A DNA stretch of 8,580 bases from Actinomycetospora sp. (GCA_025925615.1 JAICLN010000179.1:1-8580), one strand, 5' to 3'; positions 1 through 6,713 are shown, numbered from the stretch's first letter. The notes: generated from the letters alone by a model not told the origin. Translations and numbers: made by a program.

Positions 1-1272
1 CGCGGATCGGGCAGTCAGCCCGTGGCCACCACCATGGCGTTGGTGCGGCTGGTCAAGGAGCTCACGCGCGACGACGAGATCGGCAAGCGGATCGTCCCGA
101 TCATCCCCGACGAGGCCCGCACGTTCGGGATGGACTCGTTCTTCCACAACCTGAAGATCTACAACCCGTTGGGCCAGCGCTACACGTCGGTGGACGCGGA
201 CCAGCTCCTGGCCTACCGGGAGTCCGAGACCGGACAACTGCTGCACGAGGGCATCAACGAGGCCGGGTCGGTCGGCTCGTTCACCGCGGTCGGGACGTCG
301 TACGCCACCCACGGCGAGACCATGATCCCGATCTACATCTTCTACTCGATGTTCGGCTTCCAGCGCACCGGCGACGGCCTCCTGGCGGCCGCCGACCAGA
401 TGACGCGCGGGTTCCTGCTGGGCGCGACGGCGGGTCGCACGACGCTCGTCGGGGAGGGCCTGCAGCACAACGACGGGCACTCGCACCTGCTCGCGGCGAC
501 CAACCCCGCCGTGGTCGCCTACGACCCGGCGTTCGCCTTCGAGATCGGCCACATCGTCCGCGACGGCCTCGAGCGGATGTACGGGGAGGAGTCCGACGGC
601 GACGCGGGCGCGACGCCGGCCCACCGCGACCCCAACGTCATGTACTACCTGACCGTCTACAACGAGCCCTACCGCCAGCCCGCCGAGCCCGACGGGCTCG
701 ACGTCGACGGCCTGCTCCGTGGCCTCTACCGCTACGCCCAGGCCCCCGGCGGCCCCGGTCCGCGCGCCCAGATCCTCGCCTCCGGCGTCGCGATGCCGTG
801 GGCGCAGAAGGCCCAGGAGATGCTCGCGGGCGAGTGGGGCGTGCAGGCGGACCTGTGGTCGGCCACGTCGTACGGCGAGATGCGCCGCGACGGCGTCGAG
901 TGCGAGCGCCACAACCAGGCCCACCCCGACGACGAGCCGCTCACGCCGTTCGTGACGACGGCGCTGTCGGACGCGGCGGGACCGGTGGTCGCGGTGTCGG
1001 ACTGGATGCGCGCCGTCCCGGACCTCATCCGCCCGTGGGTGCCCGGGGACTACACGACGCTGGGCACCGACGGGTTCGGGCTCTCCGACACCCGGCCGGC
1101 CACCCGGCGCCACTTCGGGGTCGACGCGGAGAACATCGTCGTCGCGGTCCTGGCCGCGCTGGCCCGCCGCGGCGAGGTCGACCAGTCCACCGTGAGCGAC
1201 GCGGCCGGCCGCTACCAGATCGACGACCCACAGGCCGCCGGCCCGCAGGAGTCGGACAGCGGGGTGTCGTGA
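1..1272 (+). CDS. aceE: Pyruvate dehydrogenase E1 component, homodimeric type, C-terminal part (5' end outside window)
   Basis: This is the thiamine-diphosphate-dependent E1 subunit that decarboxylates pyruvate and passes the acetyl group to the E2 lipoyl domain, giving acetyl-CoA in the cytoplasm. The frame is open from base 1 and ends at TGA 1270-1272, leaving 423 codons of a family usually near 900 residues. Counting from the first window codon, DEARTFGM (about 34-41), the EGINE block (83-87, holding the conserved Glu that activates the cofactor in this family), YSMFGFQR, and LQHNDGHSH (154-162, active-site His region) closely follow E. coli AceE as I recall it. [12 protein letters not shown] and FxVDAxxxVVAAL-like segments near the end mark the C-terminal domain. 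Residues 198-210 form an acidic, Ala-rich insert between the GLERMYGE and NVMYYLT blocks that is absent from the E. coli protein. The GTG at 22 is an internal Val codon, not a start. In Streptomyces aceE also lies near the fab cluster, fitting acetyl-CoA supply. Confidence 0.96.
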   Translation, partial: RGSGSQPVATTMALVRLVKELTRDDEIGKRIVPIIPDEARTFGMDSFFHNLKIYNPLGQRYTSVDADQLLAYRESETGQLLHEGINEAGSVGSFTAVGTSYATHGETMIPIYIFYSMFGFQRTGDGLLAAADQMTRGFLLGATAGRTTLVGEGLQHNDGHSHLLAATNPAVVAYDPAFAFEIGHIVRDGLERMYGEESDGDAGATPAHRDPNVMYYLTVYNEPYRQPAEPDGLDVDGLLRGLYRYAQAPGGPGPRAQILASGVAMPWAQKAQEMLAGEWGVQADLWSATSYGEMRRDGVECERHNQAHPDDEPLTPFVTTALSDAAGPVVAVSDWMRAVPDLIRPWVPGDYTTLGTDGFGLSDTRPATRRHFGVDAENIVVAVLAALARRGEVDQSTVSDAAGRYQIDDPQAAGPQESDSGVS

Positions 1273-1308
1273 CCTCGCGGTGACTTTTCCGGGTTCGGGG
1301 CTGGCCTC

Positions 1309-1327
1309 AGCGCCCAGGAGTGGCGCT
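1309..1327 (+). terminator. Short GC stem-loop between aceE and the cold-shock gene, possible terminator
   Basis: A 6-bp perfect stem, AGCGCC (1309-1314) with GGCGCT (1322-1327), encloses a 7-base loop about 37 bases after the aceE stop. There is no T-tract, so if it ends transcription it would be of the U-less kind common in actinobacteria. It abuts a possible -10 hexamer, so it could instead be an operator or chance in GC-rich DNA. Confidence 0.3.
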
Positions 1328-1332
1328 AGGCT
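1327..1332 (+). promoter_or_regulatory. Candidate -10 element (TAGGCT) for the cold-shock gene
   Basis: TAGGCT resembles the actinobacterial housekeeping -10 consensus TANNNT. No convincing TTGAC-like -35 lies 16-19 bases upstream; the region there is GC-rich. A start a few bases downstream would give a leader of roughly 130 bases, in keeping with the long untranslated leaders of many cold-shock genes. The assignment is by eye and weak. Confidence 0.25.
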
Positions 1333-1339
1333 GTCGCCG

Positions 1340-1467
1340 ACCGCGTGGTCGTCCTCGTAGCCAACGGGGGGCTGGGCGGCTCCGGCGGTTGGAGTACATC
1401 GCTCCGGCGGCGGCTTGAAGGCTGGGGGAAGGAAGAAACCCCCGGGACATCGGTATGAGGAGCAGGA
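1340..1467 (+). promoter_or_regulatory. Long structured 5' leader of the cold-shock gene
   Basis: This stretch holds no gene. It contains a 10-bp direct repeat GCTCCGGCGG at 1379-1388 and 1401-1410. The second copy can fold back on the sequence between the copies: 1388-1394 pairs with 1402-1408 (five Watson-Crick and two G-U pairs, 7-base loop TACATCG). A second hairpin, GGGGG 1424-1428 with CCCCC 1439-1443, encloses a purine-rich loop just before the ribosome binding site GAGGAG (1457-1462). cspA-type leaders are known in other bacteria to change fold with temperature; that this one does is inference. Confidence 0.4.
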
Positions 1468-1671
1468 ATGGCAGAAGGCACCGTCAAGTGGTTCAACAGC
1501 GAGAAGGGCTTCGGCTTCCTCGCTCCCGACGGTGGTGGCGCTGACGTCTTCGTCCACTACTCGGCAATCCAGTCTCGCGGCTTCCGGACGCTGGACGAGG
1601 GTCAGCGCGTCTCGTTCGACGTCGAGCAGGGCCAGAAGGGCCTGCAGGCCGTTCAGGTCACGCCGCTGTAA
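1468..1671 (+). CDS. Cold-shock protein, CspA family
   Basis: A single-domain nucleic-acid chaperone (OB-fold beta barrel) that binds single-stranded RNA and DNA and melts RNA structure. At 67 residues it has the family's standard length. It shows the opening [14 protein letters not shown], the RNP1 motif KGFGFL at 13-18 and RNP2 around VFVHY at 27-31, then the [17 protein letters not shown] block and the closing KGLQAVQV. The ATG is fixed by GAGGAG at 1457-1462, five bases upstream. Its codons use more GGT and GCT than neighbouring genes, as often seen in highly expressed actinobacterial genes. It lies between aceE and the fatty-acid regulator, 47 bases before the latter, so some read-through into that gene is possible. 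The family is certain; which cold-shock paralogue it is, and whether cold or growth phase induces it, cannot be read here. Confidence 0.96.
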   Translation: MAEGTVKWFNSEKGFGFLAPDGGGADVFVHYSAIQSRGFRTLDEGQRVSFDVEQGQKGLQAVQVTPL

Positions 1672-1718
1672 GCAGCGCACACGTCACAGGGGGCGGGGCC
1701 CTTGATCGGAGGACGGCC

Positions 1719-3008
1719 ATGGCGGGCTCACGCGGGGGCACGGTGTCCGAGGCGACCCTGCGCCGCCTCGAGCTCGCGACCGGCGGCGTGGCCGGGGCCG
1801 GGGTCGCGGAGATGTCCGCCCGGCTGCCGTGGTTCGCCCGCCTGACCGCCGACCAGCGCGCCGGCGTCCTCATGGTCACCCAGACCGGCGCCGCCAACTT
1901 CGTGACGTGGCTGCGGGACCCCGACGCGACGCCCCGGCTGACCGCCGAGGCGTTCCGCAGCGCCCCGCCCGACCTCGCCCGCCGCATGACGCTGCGCCAG
2001 ACCGTCGAGCTCGTCCGCATCGCCACCGAGGTGTTCGAGGAGCGCATCCCCGCGCTCGGCGCCGACCGGGCCGAGCGGGCCATGCTCGTGACGGCGGTGC
2101 TGCGGTTCGGCCGCGAGGTCGCCTTCGCGGCGGCAACGGTGTACGCCTCGGCCGCCGAGTCGCGAGGGGCCTGGGACGCCCGGCTCGAGGCCCTCGTCGT
2201 CGACGCCGTCGTCCGCGCCGACCGCGACTCCGAGGGCGCGCTGCTCTCCCGCGCCTCCGCGCTGGGGTGGGACCCCAAGGCCCGCGCACTCGCTCTCGTC
2301 GGGGACCCGCCCCCGCAGGACGACCCGACGCGCCCACCCGGCTCGGACCCGCTGCACGCCGTGCGCCGCGCCGCCTACCGCGCCGGCGTCTCGGTCCTGC
2401 TGGGCGCGCACGGGTCGCACCTGGTCATGATCATGTCGCTCGCCGAGGCCCGCGACGACGAGGCGGCGGACGGCGGTCCCGACGACGAGGCCCGGGGCAC
2501 CGACCTCACGCGCGGCGAGTCCAAGGCCGCCCTCGCGCTCGCCGACGCCTTCGGCCCGGGACCCGTCGTCGCGGGACCCGTCGTCGCCGGCCTCCTCGAC
2601 GCCCACCACTCCGCGGTGCGCGCGCTCGCCGGGCACCGCGCCGTGGCCGCGTGGCCCGGGGCCCCCCGCCCGGTGTCCGCCGACGACCTGCTCCCCGAGC
2701 GGGTGCTCGCCGGTGACGCGTCCGCCGTCGAGCAGTTGATCCGCGACGTGGCCCGCCCGTTGCGGGAGGCGGGGGGCTCGCTCGTCGAGACCGTCGAGTC
2801 CTACCTCGACCACGCCGGCGTGCTCGAGGCCTGCGCCCGCTCACTCTTCGTCCACCCCAACACCGTCCGGTACCGGCTGCGTCGAGTGGCCGACCTCACC
2901 GGCGCCCACGCCGCCGACGCGCGTGGGTCACGGTTGTTGCACATGGCCATCGCTCTGGATCGGTTGCGAACGACCGGCGCGTCCCCGGAGTCGACGACGA
3001 GGCGCTGA
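1719..3008 (+). CDS. fasR: PucR/CdaR-type transcriptional regulator, FasR-like, of the fatty-acid synthase genes
   Basis: A 429-residue DNA-binding protein with the C-terminal helix-turn-helix of the PucR family: residues about 366-395 contain the signature LFVHPNTVRYRLRRV followed by ADLTG. The middle part (about 190-330) probably matches the GGDEF-like domain usual in this family and carries an acidic loop (about 241-262, rich in Asp and Glu). The N-terminal 180 residues are helical with no recognised ligand motif. ATG 1719 has GGAGG at 1708-1712, six bases away; GTG 1743 is a weaker alternative. In Streptomyces coelicolor the regulator directly upstream of fabD, FasR, activates fabDHPF. 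The same position and family here support the name, but the target and ligand are inferred. A perfect 15-bp tandem duplication at 2558-2587 doubles a Gly-Pro-Val-Val-Ala segment. Confidence 0.85.
   Translation: MAGSRGGTVSEATLRRLELATGGVAGAGVAEMSARLPWFARLTADQRAGVLMVTQTGAANFVTWLRDPDATPRLTAEAFRSAPPDLARRMTLRQTVELVRIATEVFEERIPALGADRAERAMLVTAVLRFGREVAFAAATVYASAAESRGAWDARLEALVVDAVVRADRDSEGALLSRASALGWDPKARALALVGDPPPQDDPTRPPGSDPLHAVRRAAYRAGVSVLLGAHGSHLVMIMSLAEARDDEAADGGPDDEARGTDLTRGESKAALALADAFGPGPVVAGPVVAGLLDAHHSAVRALAGHRAVAAWPGAPRPVSADDLLPERVLAGDASAVEQLIRDVARPLREAGGSLVETVESYLDHAGVLEACARSLFVHPNTVRYRLRRVADLTGAHAADARGSRLLHMAIALDRLRTTGASPESTTRR
2558..2587 (+). repeat. Perfect 15-bp in-frame tandem duplication within the regulator gene
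   Basis: GGGACCCGTCGTCGC occurs twice back to back (2558-2572 and 2573-2587), encoding the peptide GPVVAGPVVAG around residues 280-290. The copies are identical at every base, so the duplication is probably recent or kept by gene conversion. Its length is a multiple of three, so the frame survives gain or loss of a copy. Confidence 0.9.
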
Positions 3009-3036
3009 CCTGCGGCGATACCGGCAGCTGCGGTCA
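3006..3036 (+). terminator. Weak imperfect stem-loop at the regulator stop codon
   Basis: CTGC-GG at 3010-3015 can pair with CC-(G)-GCAG at 3021-3027 around loop CGATA, and TGAC 3006-3009 with GTCA 3033-3036 outside it. The stem is interrupted by a bulge and a 5-base internal loop, with no T-tract. It may mark the end of the regulator transcript before the separate fabD promoter region, but could be chance. Confidence 0.2.
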
Positions 3037-3095
3037 CGTCGGCCCCTGCTCGGCGTCTCGACCGATTCCGTCCCCGCAGCGTGTTTGCTCCCACA

Positions 3096-3114
3096 GTTGT
3101 AGGAACCCCACAAC
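3096..3114 (+). promoter_or_regulatory. Imperfect palindrome upstream of fabD, candidate operator for the PucR/FasR-like regulator
   Basis: The 19-base element runs from GTTGT (3096-3100) to ACAAC (3110-3114), with inner GG and CC also matched: seven of nine symmetric positions pair around a central A. It lies in the 174-base gap between the regulator and fabD and is AT-richer than its surroundings, as operators in GC-rich genomes often are. Position and symmetry fit a dimeric regulator. Assignment to the adjacent regulator is inference. Confidence 0.45.
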
Positions 3115-3124
3115 GAACCCTGAC

Positions 3125-3130
3125 CAGGAT
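3125..3130 (+). promoter_or_regulatory. Candidate -10 element (CAGGAT) of the fab operon
   Basis: CAGGAT differs by one base from TAGGAT, a common actinobacterial -10 form. No good -35 lies 17-18 bases upstream; that region is covered by the palindrome at 3096-3114, which would suit a promoter needing an activator. It predicts a leader of about 45 bases before fabD. The rest of 3009-3182 shows no gene. Confidence 0.25.
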
Positions 3131-3182
3131 TCGTCACCGCGGCGCCTGCTCCGCGCAACCCGCACGTGATGGGGTACGGAGC

Positions 3183-4160
3183 GTGATCGCGATCCTCGCG
3201 CCCGGTCAGGGCGCCCAGAAGCCGGGAATGCTCTCGCCCTGGCTGGAGCGCCCCGGAGCCCGGGAACGGCTGGCGGCGTTCTCCGAGGCGGCCGGGCTCG
3301 ACCTCGAGCAGCTGGGTACCGAGGCCGACGCCGAGGCGATCGCGGACACCGCGGTCACGCAGCCGCTCCTGGTCGCCTCCGCGCTGCTCTCCGGTGAGGC
3401 ACTGCTCTCCGAGCTGGCCGGAGACGCAGCGGAGCGGAGCTCGACCCCTCGAGACCGCGTGGCCTCCCTACCCGAGGGCACCACGGTCGCCGGGCACTCC
3501 GTCGGCGAGCTCGCCGCCGCCGCGCTCGCGGGCGTGCTGACCGCCGAGAAGGCGGTCGCCCTCGCGGCCGTGCGCGGCAAGGAGATGGCCTCGGCCTGCG
3601 CGGTCGAGCCGACCTCGATGGCCGCGATCCTCGGCGGCGACGAGGACACGGTGCTGGCGGCCCTCGCCGACCACGACCTCGAGCCCGCCAACCGCAACGG
3701 CAGCGGCCAGATCGTCGCGGCCGGGCGCACCTCCGACGTCGAGACCCTCGTCGCCGAGCCGCCCGAGGGGGCCCGGGTCCGCCCGCTCGCCGTCGCCGGC
3801 GCCTTCCACACCCGCTTCATGGAGCCCGCGGAGAAGGCCCTGTCGGCCTGGGTCGGCGAGCACCGTGACGAGCTCGCCCCCGCCGACCCGGTGCTCGCCC
3901 TGCTCTCGGACGCCGACGGCGCCGTCGTGACGTCCGGGACCGAGATGCTCGACCGCCTCGTCGCGCAGGTGACGCTCTCGGTCCGCTGGGACGCGTGCCT
4001 GGACACCCTGCGCGAGCACGGCATCACCGGCGCCGTCGAGCTCACGCCGGCCGGGACGCTGACCGGGATGGTCAAGCGCCAGATCAAGGGAACCGCCACC
4101 GTGAACGTCTCCGAGCCCGACCACCTCGCGGCGGCCGTCGACCTCCTGCGGGGGCAGTGA
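3183..4160 (+). CDS. fabD: Malonyl-CoA:ACP transacylase
   Basis: Transfers the malonyl group from malonyl-CoA to acyl carrier protein, feeding both FabH and FabF in the cytoplasm. From GTG 3183 the protein has 325 residues, near the usual 310-320. It opens with APGQGAQKPGM, the family start with the oxyanion-hole Gln, and has the nucleophile in GHSVGE (Ser106), the carboxylate-binding Arg131 in AVRGKEM, and the catalytic His209 in GAFHTRFM. The Ser-to-Arg spacing of 25 equals that of E. coli FabD. GTG 3183 is chosen because the conserved N-terminus begins at once; its ribosome site is poor (GGGG 3171-3174 at eight bases; GGAG 3178-3181 is too close). Residues 80-96, between the ALLSELA helix and the Ser motif, form a hydrophilic Arg/Ser-rich insert with unusual codons. 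The stop overlaps the fabH start (TGATG), so the two are probably translationally coupled. Confidence 0.95.
   Translation: MIAILAPGQGAQKPGMLSPWLERPGARERLAAFSEAAGLDLEQLGTEADAEAIADTAVTQPLLVASALLSGEALLSELAGDAAERSSTPRDRVASLPEGTTVAGHSVGELAAAALAGVLTAEKAVALAAVRGKEMASACAVEPTSMAAILGGDEDTVLAALADHDLEPANRNGSGQIVAAGRTSDVETLVAEPPEGARVRPLAVAGAFHTRFMEPAEKALSAWVGEHRDELAPADPVLALLSDADGAVVTSGTEMLDRLVAQVTLSVRWDACLDTLREHGITGAVELTPAGTLTGMVKRQIKGTATVNVSEPDHLAAAVDLLRGQ
3420..3470 (+). other. Compositionally odd in-frame segment inside fabD
   Basis: The 17 codons 80-96 of fabD include GGA, GCA, CCT, CGA and CTA, endings rare in the rest of this G/C-ending gene, and the DNA has repeated GGAG/GAGC words. It sits where compact FabD proteins have a short link before the GHSxG motif, so it looks like an inserted or rapidly diverged piece that keeps the frame. 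No terminal repeats are clear, so an inserted element is only a guess. Confidence 0.4.
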
Positions 4161-5152
4161 TGGCCCTGCGCACCGCCATCCGCCAACCTGAGCCCATCGC
4201 CGGCGCCCGCCTCCTCGGGCTGGGCAGCTCGCAGCCCGACCGCATCGTCACCAACGACGAGCTCGCGCAGCGGGTGGAGACCAACGACGAGTGGATCCGC
4301 AGCCGCGTCGGGATCGCCGAGCGCCGCTTCGCCGCCGAGTCGGACTCCGTCGTCTCCATGGGCGCGGACGCCGGCTCGAAGGCCCTCGCCGACGCCGGCC
4401 TCTCCCCCACCGACCTCGACGGGGTCATCGTCGCGACCTGCACGATGCCGACCCCGATCCCCAACGCGGCCGCCCAGCTCGCCGACCGGATCGGCGTCAA
4501 CGGCATCGGCGCGATGGACATCAACACCGCGTGCGCCGGGTTCTGCTACGGCACCGGCGTCGCCGCAGACATGATCCGCACCGGCACCGCCCGCCACGTC
4601 CTCGTCGTCGGCTCGGAGAAGCTCTCCGACTGGCTCGACATGGACGACCGCTCGACCTGCATCATCTTCGCCGACGGCGCCGGCGCGGCGGTGCTCGGTC
4701 CGGCGGAGAGCGCCGACGACGTCGGGGTCGGCCCGGTCGCGTGGGGCGCCGCGGGCGACCTCGTGTCGACCATCGGCATCGACGAGAAGAACTTCCTGCG
4801 CCAGGAGGGCCAGGCGGTGTTCCGCTGGGCCACCACCAAGATCGCGCCGGTCGCCATGGCGGCCCTCGACAAGGCCGGCCTGACCCCCGCCGACATCGAC
4901 GTGCTGGTCCCCCACCAGGCCAACCTGCGCATCGTCGAGGCCATCGCGAAGAAGCTGCGCTCCGAGGGGGCGCGGGACGACCTCGTCGTCGCCGACGACA
5001 TCGTCCACTCCGGCAACACGTCCTCCGCCTCGATCCCGATGGCGATCGACCACATGCGTGGAGCGGGCCGGGTCCGCTCCGGCGACGTGGCGCTCATCGT
5101 CGGTTTCGGCGCCGGCCTGTCGTACGGCGGCCAGGTCGTTGTGCTCCCCTAA
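4160..5152 (+). CDS. fabH: 3-oxoacyl-ACP synthase III (KAS III)
   Basis: Starts fatty-acid chains by condensing an acyl-CoA primer with malonyl-ACP. The 330-residue thiolase-fold protein has the standard length and the full KAS III triad: Cys125 in NTACAGF, His252 in VPHQANLR, and Asn286 in HSGNTSSAS. Other family blocks are ETNDEWIRSRVGI near residues 35-50, the FADGAGAAVL strand, and GFGAGLSYG at the C-terminus. ATG 4160 shares one base with the fabD stop and has GGGGG at 4150-4154 as a possible ribosome site. The order fabD-fabH-acpP-fabF matches Streptomyces, where FabH accepts branched primers to give iso and anteiso fatty acids. Primer choice cannot be read with certainty here. No frame damage is seen. 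Confidence 0.96.
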   Translation: MALRTAIRQPEPIAGARLLGLGSSQPDRIVTNDELAQRVETNDEWIRSRVGIAERRFAAESDSVVSMGADAGSKALADAGLSPTDLDGVIVATCTMPTPIPNAAAQLADRIGVNGIGAMDINTACAGFCYGTGVAADMIRTGTARHVLVVGSEKLSDWLDMDDRSTCIIFADGAGAAVLGPAESADDVGVGPVAWGAAGDLVSTIGIDEKNFLRQEGQAVFRWATTKIAPVAMAALDKAGLTPADIDVLVPHQANLRIVEAIAKKLRSEGARDDLVVADDIVHSGNTSSASIPMAIDHMRGAGRVRSGDVALIVGFGAGLSYGGQVVVLP

Positions 5153-5180
5153 CGTTCCCGCACACCGATACCCCTGATGG

Positions 5181-5187
5181 AAAGGAG
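5181..5187 (+). promoter_or_regulatory. Ribosome binding site that fixes the acpP start
   Basis: AAAGGAG ends four bases before GTG 5192 and is the strongest Shine-Dalgarno match near this gene. The in-frame ATG at 5177 overlaps it and has no ribosome site of its own, so the GTG is preferred. Confidence 0.7.
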
Positions 5188-5191
5188 CCTC

Positions 5192-5434
5192 GTGGCTTCC
5201 AAGGAAGAGATCCTCCCCGACCTCGCGAGCATCGTCGAGGAGGTGGCCGGCGTCGACGCCTCCGAGGTGACCCCGGAGAAGTCGTTCGTCGACGACCTCG
5301 ACATCGACTCGCTCTCCATGGTCGAGATCGCGGTCCAGGCCGAGGACAAGTTCGGGGTCAAGATTCCGGACGACGAGCTCGCGAAGCTCACCACCGTGTC
5401 CGACGCCGTCGACTACATCTCCTCGCACTCGTGA
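5192..5434 (+). CDS. acpP: Acyl carrier protein of type II fatty-acid synthesis
   Basis: Carries growing acyl chains on a 4'-phosphopantetheine arm and shuttles them between the Fab enzymes. From GTG 5192 it is an 80-residue, strongly acidic four-helix protein, the usual size. The attachment motif is DIDSLSMVE with the modified Ser40; helix II continues as VEIAVQAEDKFGVKIPDDE, the recognition helix met by partner enzymes. An ATG at 5177 would add five residues (MERSL) unlike ACP N-termini and overlaps the ribosome site, so it is rejected. The gene follows fabH after 39 bases without a visible terminator. Its stop lies inside the fabF start (GTGA, 5431-5434), suggesting coupled translation of carrier and elongating synthase. 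Position inside fabDHPF indicates the primary fatty-acid ACP rather than a polyketide carrier. Confidence 0.97.
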   Translation: MASKEEILPDLASIVEEVAGVDASEVTPEKSFVDDLDIDSLSMVEIAVQAEDKFGVKIPDDELAKLTTVSDAVDYISSHS

Positions 5435-6693
5435 GCGCCGCCGGCCAGGGGGTCGTCGTCACCGGGATGGGCGCGACGACCCCGCTCGGCGGAGACGTGA
5501 CGACCACCTGGGACGGTCTCCTGGCCGGCGCCAGCGGGACCCGGCCGATCGAGGACGACTGGCCCGCCCGCTTCGAGCTCCCGGTCGACTACGCCTCCCA
5601 GCTCGCCGTCGAGCCCTCCGAGATCCTCAAGCGCGTCGAGCTGCGTCGGCTCGACCGCTCCGAACAGGTCGCGATCGTCGCGGCCCGCCAGGCCTGGGAA
5701 CACGCCGACCTCGGCGACTACCCGGCCACCGAGGGCGGGACGTCGAAGGTGGACGGGCTGCGGCTCGCCGTCGTCGTCGGCACCGGGATCGGCGGCGCGC
5801 TGACGCTGCTGGGGCAGGACGACCTGCTCGAGCAGCAGGGGCTGCGCAAGGTCGCGGTCCTGACGATCCCGATGCTCATGCCCAACGGGCCCGCGGCCCA
5901 CGTCGGGCTCGAGCTCGGCGCGGCCGCCGGCGTCCACGCGCCGGTGTCGGCGTGTGCGTCCGGCGCCGAGGCGATCGCCTGGGGCTGGCGCATGCTGGCC
6001 GCGAACGAGGTCGACGTCGTCGTCGCCGGTGGCGCCGAGGCGTGCATCGCGCCGATCACCCTCGCCGGCTTCTGCCAGGCGCGGACCATGGCCACCGGCT
6101 GGGAGGACCCCCGGCAGGCGTCGCGGCCTTTCGACACCAAGCGCAACGGCTTCGTGCTCGGCGAGGGCGCGGGCATCGTCGTCCTGGAGCGCGAGGAGTT
6201 CGCGACCGCCCGCGGCGCGACGATCCACGGCCGGATCGCCGGCATCGGGACCAGCGCCGACGCGTACCACATCACCGCACCCGACCCCGAGGGCAACGGA
6301 CAGTCCCGGGCCATCGCGGCGGCCCTGCGCACCGCGGGACTCGAGCCCTCCGACGTCGGGCACGTCAACTGCCACGCGACCTCCACCAACGTCGGTGACG
6401 TGGCCGAGACGGTGGCCGTGCGCAAGGCGATCGGCGACCACCCGGTGCTCACCGCACCCAAGGGGTCGCTGGGCCACCTGCTCGGCGCCGCGGGCGCCGT
6501 CGAGGCGATCGCGACGATCCTCGCCGTGCGCGAGGGCCTCGTGCCGCCCACGGCGAACCTCACCGAGCTCGACGGCGACGTGGAGCTCGACGTCGTGCAG
6601 GGCGAGGCCCGCAAGGTGTCCCTCGACGCCGCGGTCAACGACTCCTTCGGCTTCGGGGGGCACAACGTCGCGCTCGCCGTCACGCCTGCCTGA
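5431..6693 (+). CDS. fabF: 3-oxoacyl-ACP synthase II (KAS II), chain elongation
   Basis: Catalyses decarboxylative condensation of malonyl-ACP with a growing acyl-ACP. The 420-residue protein has the Cys-His-His set of elongating ketosynthases: Cys175 in VSACASGAEA, His315 in NCHATSTNVGD, and His349 in KGSLGHLLGAAGA, with the conserved Lys344. FxLGEGAG near 240-250 and the C-terminal NDSFGFGGHN loop complete the family pattern. The GTG start overlaps the acpP stop by four bases and has no Shine-Dalgarno sequence, so initiation probably depends on ribosomes finishing acpP. The position before His315 is Cys where E. coli FabF has Ala (NAHGTST). Mycobacteria have two ketosynthases, KasA and KasB, at this place; only one is present here. 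No sign of a chain-length-factor partner or polyketide cluster is seen. Confidence 0.95.
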   Translation: MSAAGQGVVVTGMGATTPLGGDVTTTWDGLLAGASGTRPIEDDWPARFELPVDYASQLAVEPSEILKRVELRRLDRSEQVAIVAARQAWEHADLGDYPATEGGTSKVDGLRLAVVVGTGIGGALTLLGQDDLLEQQGLRKVAVLTIPMLMPNGPAAHVGLELGAAAGVHAPVSACASGAEAIAWGWRMLAANEVDVVVAGGAEACIAPITLAGFCQARTMATGWEDPRQASRPFDTKRNGFVLGEGAGIVVLEREEFATARGATIHGRIAGIGTSADAYHITAPDPEGNGQSRAIAAALRTAGLEPSDVGHVNCHATSTNVGDVAETVAVRKAIGDHPVLTAPKGSLGHLLGAAGAVEAIATILAVREGLVPPTANLTELDGDVELDVVQGEARKVSLDAAVNDSFGFGGHNVALAVTPA

Positions 6694-6713
6694 CCCGGCG
6701 CCGCGCGCCACGA

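Noticed and set aside
1691..1703. GGGC/GCCC mini-hairpin after the cold-shock gene as a terminator
   Set aside because: It has only four firm pairs plus wobbles and a 3-base loop; expected by chance in a G/C-rich spacer.
3175..3180. TACGGA as a -10 element giving a leaderless fabD mRNA
   Set aside because: The predicted start would fall after the GTG codon, and no -35 is visible.
3081..3182. A 34-residue N-terminal extension of FabD from GTG 3081
   Set aside because: It would translate through the palindrome and candidate promoter, and FabD proteins normally begin at the APGQGAQ block, which follows GTG 3183.
3206..5428. A 740-codon open frame on the - strand opposite fabD, fabH and acpP
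   Set aside because: It is antisense to three genes with complete catalytic motifs, its product is low-complexity Arg/Gly/Asp/Val-rich, and long open antisense frames are expected in GC-rich coding DNA.
4291..5430. A long + strand extension in the fabF frame upstream of GTG 5431
   Set aside because: The upstream part is Arg-rich shadow translation of fabH and acpP; the ketosynthase fold begins at 5431, so it is not a fusion protein.
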